A DNA stretch of 64,000 nucleotides from an uncultured Alphaproteobacteria bacterium (GTDB lineage Bacteria; Pseudomonadota; Alphaproteobacteria; Rhizobiales; Aestuariivirgaceae). The position numbers were made by a program, and so were the translations under genes. The notes below the pieces were generated by a model. That model was not told where the DNA came from, did not search any database, and was given only the letters and a program-made list of their open reading frames with translations. The stretch's first letter is position 1, and the number at the start of each line of letters is the position of its first letter. The DNA is taken from positions 1-64,000 of the forward strand of contig CAMFKI010000010.1 in the NCBI GenBank assembly GCA_945957365.1. Reading direction: 5' to 3'. Positions 59,441 to 64,000 of this stretch are shown piece by piece.

Positions 59441-62320
59441 ATGACTCTGATCAAGGAAACGGACTACGGAACGCCCGAGGTCACCGCCGAGAAGATGGTG
59501 ACGCTGGAAATCGACGGCCAGGAAATCACCGTGCCGGAAGGCACCTCCATCATGCGCGCCGCGATGGAGATGGGCACCAAGATCCCGAAGCTCTGCGCCA
59601 CCGACATGCTGGACGCCTTTGGCTCCTGCCGCCTCTGCCTCGTCGAGATCGAGGGCCGCAAGGGCACGCCCGCCTCCTGCACCACGCCCGTCGCCCCCGG
59701 CATCAAGGTGAAAACCCAGACCCCGCGCCTCGCCAACCTGCGCAAGGGCGTGATGGAGCTCTACATCTCGGACCACCCGCTGGACTGCCTGACCTGTGCG
59801 GCGAACGGCGACTGCGAATTGCAGGACATGGCCGGTGCCGTGGGCCTGCGCGAAGTGCGCTATGGCTATGAGGGCGACAACCACGTCTTCAAGAAGCGCG
59901 CCGATGGTTCGCAGAACATCCGCTACCAGCCGAAGGACGACTCGAACCCCTATTTCACCTTCGACCCGGCGAAGTGCATCGTGTGCTCGCGCTGCGTGCG
60001 CGCCTGCGAAGAAGTCCAGGGCACCTTCGCGCTGACCATCGACGGCCGCGGTTTCGACAGCCACGTCTCCGCCGGCATGGACGAGGCCTTCCTCGACTCC
60101 GAATGCGTCTCCTGCGGCGCCTGCGTGCAGGCCTGCCCCACCGCCACGCTCTCCGAGAAGTCGGTGATCGAGATGGGCCAGCCGGAGCATTCCGTCATCA
60201 CCACCTGCGCCTATTGCGGCGTGGGCTGCTCCTTCAAGGCCGAGATGAAGGGCGACGAAGTCGTCCGCATGGTGCCTTTCAAGGACGGCGGCGCCAACGA
60301 GGGCCATTCCTGCGTGAAGGGCCGCTTCGCCTGGGGCTACACCACCCACAAGGACCGCATCACCACTCCGATGATCCGCGACAAGATCACCGATCCGTGG
60401 CGCGCCGTGTCGTGGGAGGAGGCCATCGGCTTCACGGCCAAGCGCTTCAAGGCGATCCAGGAAAAGTATGGCCGCACCGCGATCGGCGGCATCACCTCTT
60501 CGCGCTGCACCAACGAAGAAGTCTTCGTGGTGCAGAAGATGATCCGCGCCGCCTTCAAGAACAACAATGTCGATACCTGCGCCCGCGTCTGCCACTCGCC
60601 GACCGGCTACGGCCTGTCGCGCACCTTCGGCACCTCGGCCGGCACGCAGGACTTCAAGTCGGTCGATGAGTCCGACGTGCTGCTCCTGATCGGCGCCAAC
60701 CCGACCGACGCTCACCCCGTCTTCGGCTCGCGCATGAAGAAGGCGATCCGCAATGGCGCCAAGCTGATCGTCGCCGACCCGCGCAAGATCGACCTCGTCG
60801 ACAGCCCGCACGTCAAGGCGGCGCACCACCTGCAGCTGCGCCCCGGCACCAACGTGGCCATCGTCAACGCGCTCGCCCACGTCATCATGAGCGAGGGCCT
60901 GGAGAAGCGCGACTACATCAACGAGCGCTGCGACCCGGTGGAATTCGCCCGCTGGGAAGCCTTCATCAAGGAAGAGCGGAACTCGCCTGAAGCGCTGGAG
61001 CCGATCACCGGCGTTCCCGCCGCGGAAGTCCGCGCCGCGGCCCGCCTCTACGCGACGGGCGGCAATGGTGCCATCTACTACGGCCTCGGCGTCACCGAGC
61101 ACAGCCAGGGCTCGACCATGGTCATGGGCATGGCGAACCTCGCCATGCTGACCGGCAACGTTGGCCGCAACGGCGTCGGCGTGAATCCGCTCCGTGGACA
61201 GAACAATGTGCAGGGCTCCTGCGACATGGGTTCCTTCCCGCACGAATTCTCCGGCTACCGCCATGTCGGCGACGACACGGTGCGCCAGATGTTCGAGACC
61301 GTGTGGCAGACCTCGCTCGACAACGAGCCGGGCCTGCGCATCCCCAACATGTTCGACGCCGCCGTCGAAGGCACCTACAAGGGCATCTTCGTCCAGGGCG
61401 AGGACATCGCCCAGTCGGACCCCAACACCAAGCACGTGAACCACGCGCTGGAGTCGATGGAATGCGTCGTCGTGCAGGACCTGTTCCTGAACGAGACCGC
61501 CGCCTTCGCCCACGTGTTCCTGCCCGGCACCTCCTTCCTCGAGAAGGACGGCACCTTCACCAATGCCGAGCGCCGCATCAACCGCGTGCGCATGGTGAAG
61601 GCCCCGATGCAGGGCAAGCACGAGTGGCAGGCCGTGGCCGAACTCGCCACCGCCATGGGCTACCCGATGCACTACAATGATGCCTCGGAGATCATGGACG
61701 AGATCGCCCGCCTCACCCCCACCTTCGCCGGCGTCTCCTTCGAGAGGCTCGAGGTGATGGGCTCCATCCAGTGGCCGTGCAATGACAAGGCGCCGGAGGG
61801 AACCCCCCTCATGCATGTCGGCGGCTTCGTGCGCGGCAAGGGCCGTTTCGTCGTCACCGAATTCGTGCCGACGACGGAGCGCACCAACCGCTCCTTCCCG
61901 CTCATCCTCACCACGGGCCGCATCCTGTCGCAGTACAATGTCGGCGCCCAGACGCGGCGCACCGACAATGTCGCGTGGCACAAGGAGGACGTGCTGGAGA
62001 TCCACCCGCATGACGCCGAGGTGCGCGGCATCAAGGACGGCACCATGGTGTCGATCTCGAGCCGCATCGGCGCGACCACGCTGCGCGCGAAGATTTCCGA
62101 GCGCATGCCGCAGGGCGTGGTCTACACCACCTTCCACCACCCGGTGTCGGGCGCCAACGTGATCACCACCGAGAATTCGGACTGGGCCACCAACTGTCCC
62201 GAATACAAGGTGACTGCCGTGCAGGTGAACCTCTCCAACCAGCCCTCGGACTGGCAGAAGGAGTGGGAGGAGCGCGAGGAAGAGAACAAGCGCGTCGCCC
62301 CGATGGTCGCCGCCGAATGA
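59441..62320 (+). CDS. fdsA: NAD-dependent formate dehydrogenase alpha (molybdenum) subunit
   Basis: 959 residues. N-terminal NuoG-like iron-sulfur part: FGSCRLCLVEIEGR, HPLDCLTCAANGDCELQ, CIVCSRCVRACEE and CVSCGACVQACPT. Then the molybdopterin domain opens with CAYCGVGCSF (4Fe-4S) and carries TCARVCHSPTGYGLS, where Cys replaces the selenocysteine of E. coli FdhF as Mo ligand. The C-terminal MopB domain (NRSFPLILTTGRILSQYNVG) binds the bis-MGD cofactor. It oxidises formate to CO2 in the cytoplasm. FdhD, encoded next, sulfurates the cofactor. Confidence 0.96.
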   Translation: MTLIKETDYGTPEVTAEKMVTLEIDGQEITVPEGTSIMRAAMEMGTKIPKLCATDMLDAFGSCRLCLVEIEGRKGTPASCTTPVAPGIKVKTQTPRLANLRKGVMELYISDHPLDCLTCAANGDCELQDMAGAVGLREVRYGYEGDNHVFKKRADGSQNIRYQPKDDSNPYFTFDPAKCIVCSRCVRACEEVQGTFALTIDGRGFDSHVSAGMDEAFLDSECVSCGACVQACPTATLSEKSVIEMGQPEHSVITTCAYCGVGCSFKAEMKGDEVVRMVPFKDGGANEGHSCVKGRFAWGYTTHKDRITTPMIRDKITDPWRAVSWEEAIGFTAKRFKAIQEKYGRTAIGGITSSRCTNEEVFVVQKMIRAAFKNNNVDTCARVCHSPTGYGLSRTFGTSAGTQDFKSVDESDVLLLIGANPTDAHPVFGSRMKKAIRNGAKLIVADPRKIDLVDSPHVKAAHHLQLRPGTNVAIVNALAHVIMSEGLEKRDYINERCDPVEFARWEAFIKEERNSPEALEPITGVPAAEVRAAARLYATGGNGAIYYGLGVTEHSQGSTMVMGMANLAMLTGNVGRNGVGVNPLRGQNNVQGSCDMGSFPHEFSGYRHVGDDTVRQMFETVWQTSLDNEPGLRIPNMFDAAVEGTYKGIFVQGEDIAQSDPNTKHVNHALESMECVVVQDLFLNETAAFAHVFLPGTSFLEKDGTFTNAERRINRVRMVKAPMQGKHEWQAVAELATAMGYPMHYNDASEIMDEIARLTPTFAGVSFERLEVMGSIQWPCNDKAPEGTPLMHVGGFVRGKGRFVVTEFVPTTERTNRSFPLILTTGRILSQYNVGAQTRRTDNVAWHKEDVLEIHPHDAEVRGIKDGTMVSISSRIGATTLRAKISERMPQGVVYTTFHHPVSGANVITTENSDWATNCPEYKVTAVQVNLSNQPSDWQKEWEEREEENKRVAPMVAAE

Positions 62321-63156
62321 GCGACCGGCGTGCCATGAAGCGCCAGCGTCCCCCGGTCCATCCGGGGGACGTGGAAGCTTTGCGCACGTCGGTTCCAGCC
62401 CATGGCATCCTCCACACGCTGGCCGGCGATGAAGCCATCAGCTGGCAGGTGCCGGAGGAAGTGCCCCTCGCCGTGCAGTTCAACTCGCAGAACTATGCCG
62501 TGATGATGGGCACGCCCGCCGACTTCGAGGATTTCGCCGTGGGCTTCGCCATTGCCGAGGGCATCATCGCGAAGGCAGCGGACGTCACCGCCGTTCTGGT
62601 GCTGCCCACCGAGCAGGGCTACGCCATCGACCTCTCGATGCCGGAAGAGAAGATCAACCGCGACCGCATGGCCAGGCGCAGCCTCGAGGGCCGTACCGGC
62701 TGCGGCCTCTGCGGCATCGAGGACATGAAGGACGCGATCCGCATGCCTTCGTCCCGCGTGCCGGTGGTGGAACTCCGCCCGCAGGCCGTAGCGCGTGCCT
62801 ATCAAGAGCTGCCCGCCCACCAGCCGATGAGCCGGGTGAACCGCACGGTCCATGCCGCCGCATGGTGTTCCGTGAACGGAGAAATCCTTGTCAGCCGCGA
62901 GGATGTCGGCCGCCATAACGCGCTCGACAAGCTCATCGGCGCGCTGACCCGCGAGGGGGCGGACCTCTCGGACGGCTTCGTGCTGATGTCCAGCCGCTGC
63001 AGCTTCGAACTGGTGCAGAAATGCGCTATCGCGGGGATCGGGGCGCTCGCCACCGTCTCCGCACCCACCGCGCTCGCCCTTTCGCTGGCGCGGCGCTCTC
63101 ACCTCAAGCTCGCGGCGCTTGCCAGCCGCGGCGTCATGATTTTCGACAGGGACTGA
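62317..63156 (+). CDS. fdhD: Formate dehydrogenase accessory sulfurtransferase FdhD
   Basis: 279 residues from ATG 62317, overlapping the fdsA stop by four bases. AVMMGTPADFEDFAVGFAIAEGII, the sulfur-carrying motif RTGCGLCGIEDM (CxxC) and ILVSREDVGRHNALDKLIGAL, FVLMSSRCSFELVQKCAIAGIGALATVSAPT are the FdhD signature. It carries sulfur from a desulfurase to the molybdenum cofactor before insertion into FdsA. Also called fdsC in fds operons. Confidence 0.95.
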   Translation: MSDRRAMKRQRPPVHPGDVEALRTSVPAHGILHTLAGDEAISWQVPEEVPLAVQFNSQNYAVMMGTPADFEDFAVGFAIAEGIIAKAADVTAVLVLPTEQGYAIDLSMPEEKINRDRMARRSLEGRTGCGLCGIEDMKDAIRMPSSRVPVVELRPQAVARAYQELPAHQPMSRVNRTVHAAAWCSVNGEILVSREDVGRHNALDKLIGALTREGADLSDGFVLMSSRCSFELVQKCAIAGIGALATVSAPTALALSLARRSHLKLAALASRGVMIFDRD

Positions 63157-63158
63157 CC

Positions 63159-63383
63159 ATGCAGCACCAGGACATGCTCCGGATGGCGAACCAGATCGCC
63201 TCCTTCTTCAACGGCTCGGGCCCCGAGGCCGCGGTGAAGGATGCCGCCGACCACATCAACAAGTTCTGGGACCCGCGCATGCGCTCCGTGCTGGTGGCGC
63301 ATCTCGACAAGGGCGGCGAAGGCCTCGACGAGACGATCGTCAAGGCAGCGGCGCTGATCAAGCGGCCGAAGGTGGCGGCGTAA
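63159..63383 (+). CDS. fdsD: NAD-dependent formate dehydrogenase delta subunit
   Basis: 74 residues, two bases after fdhD. DMLRMANQIASFFNGSGPEAAVKDAADHINKFWDPRMRSVLVAHLDKGGEGLD is the typical FdsD sequence, a small helical subunit needed for activity or stability of the complex. Last gene of the operon. Confidence 0.93.
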   Translation: MQHQDMLRMANQIASFFNGSGPEAAVKDAADHINKFWDPRMRSVLVAHLDKGGEGLDETIVKAAALIKRPKVAA

Positions 63384-63395
63384 CAACCATCGCTG

Positions 63396-63592
63396 CCGTC
63401 ATCCCGGCGAAAGCCGGGACCCCGCTTCCCTTCCGCTTTTACCATTTCCGAAGAACCACCTTCGCCCGGCTTGACCGGGCGATCCTCTTTGGTGACGGTC
63501 GGGAAGAAGGATGCGCCGTTCAAGCCGGGGGCAAGGAGACGTCAGCGTGCGCGGATACCAAAGCGGGGTCCCGGCTTTCGCCGGGATGACGG
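63396..63592. repeat. REP-like inverted repeat pair 5
   Basis: Arms at 63396-63430 and 63560-63592, with the core GTCATCCCGGCGAAAGCCGG. The 130 bases between them are longer than in the other pairs and show no gene. Between the convergent fdsD and YcgN-like genes, where it could act as a bidirectional terminator. Confidence 0.8.
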
Positions 63593-63601
63593 GAGGGGTA
63601 G

Positions 63602-64000
63602 TTACTTGACGGTCTTGCGCCTCGCCTTCGGCAGGCGCCACAGGTGGTCGACCAGTTCCTCCACCGTGATCCCCTCTTCCGAATAGGCTTCGCCCGCCAC
63701 CGAGATCCCCGCCTCGGTCACGGTTTCCTGCGTCCCCGATACCAGCGGGTGCCACCACGGCAGCTTGCGGCCCTCGTCCAGCAACCGGTAGGCGCAGGTT
63801 TCGGGAAGCCAGCCGAGTGCCCCCACATTCTCCGGCGTCAGCTGCACGCAGTCTGGCACCTTGGCCTGGCGGTTGGGGTAGTCGGTGCAGCGGCAGGTGC
63901 CGAGATCGAGCAGCTTGCACGCGGCGCGCGTGTAGAGGAAACGGCCGGTGTCCTCGTCCTCGAGCTTGTTCAGGCAGCAGCGGCCGCAGCCGTCGCACAG
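63602..64000 (-). CDS. YcgN/UPF0260-type cysteine-cluster protein, partial
   Basis: The frame runs off the window; the last 132 residues or so are visible. The cysteine cluster [18 protein letters not shown] and [24 protein letters not shown] matches the zinc- or iron-chelating UPF0260/YcgN family. [36 protein letters not shown] is its usual middle and C-terminal part. Function not established. Confidence 0.9.
   Translation of the reverse strand: MCDGCGRCCLNKLEDEDTGRFLYTRAACKLLDLGTCRCTDYPNRQAKVPDCVQLTPENVGALGWLPETCAYRLLDEGRKLPWWHPLVSGTQETVTEAGISVAGEAYSEEGITVEELVDHLWRLPKARRKTVK

Noticed and set aside
59072..62140. 1022-codon open frame on the minus strand
   Set aside because: Antisense shadow of fdsA and fdsB, whose domains and cysteine motifs are complete on the plus strand.

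Overview
The window is high-GC DNA from an alphaproteobacterium, most likely of the order Hyphomicrobiales (Rhizobiales). The pointers are the pepN / PleC-like kinase / glnE / two-component / degP / ccmIEFH gene order, a heterotetrameric sarcosine oxidase operon, an fdsGBA-C-D formate dehydrogenase operon and an RcGTA-type gene transfer agent cluster. I cannot name the genus. Gene density is high, with many ATGA start/stop overlaps.

Layout. 1-9.6 kb: 3' part of aminopeptidase N, a PAS sensor kinase, a HutD/Ves protein, then on the minus strand glnE followed by EF-hand protein, ECF sigma factor, putative anti-sigma factor and periplasmic metal-sensor-like protein. 9.7-21.6 kb: an accessory island between glnE and a two-component system. 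It holds four type II secretion minor pseudopilin genes (order K-H-I-J, minus strand). Divergent from them is a 2008-residue secreted SpvB/VCBS/RHS polymorphic toxin with a zinc-finger nuclease-like tip and its immunity gene. Then come an orphan immunity gene, a 550-bp copy of the RHS core, and a second start of the RHS gene fused almost directly to an ADP-ribosyltransferase-like toxin with its own downstream small gene. 21.7-29.6 kb: two-component system, DegP protease, cytochrome c maturation genes ccmH-F-E-I. 29.7-37.8 kb: sarcosine oxidase soxBDAG, a GIY-YIG gene bracketed by repeat pairs, a short methylenetetrahydrofolate reductase and a divergent GlxA/AraC regulator. 38.0-40.3 kb: PepSY protein plus two-component system. 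40.3-55.9 kb: GTA cluster on the minus strand, from small terminase to tail tip, followed by a DUF2793 gene, a small coiled-coil membrane protein, an endolysin and a holin. 56-63.4 kb: LysR regulator and NAD-dependent molybdenum formate dehydrogenase operon. The window ends in a YcgN-type cysteine-cluster gene.

How it works together. Sarcosine oxidase releases one-carbon units that can enter tetrahydrofolate metabolism (MTHFR) and leave as formate oxidised by Fds, so C1 metabolism flanks the GTA on both sides. The island looks like an interbacterial or anti-host toxin locus built by recombination: a full-length RHS toxin, a displaced core, an orphan immunity gene and a minimised toxin that reuses the same promoter, signal peptide and SpvB-like N terminus. 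The neighbouring minor pseudopilins suggest, but do not prove, a type II-like export route. A family of inverted repeat pairs (REP-like) sits in five intergenic places, including inside the GTA cluster.

No tRNA, rRNA, CRISPR array, integrase or transposase was seen.
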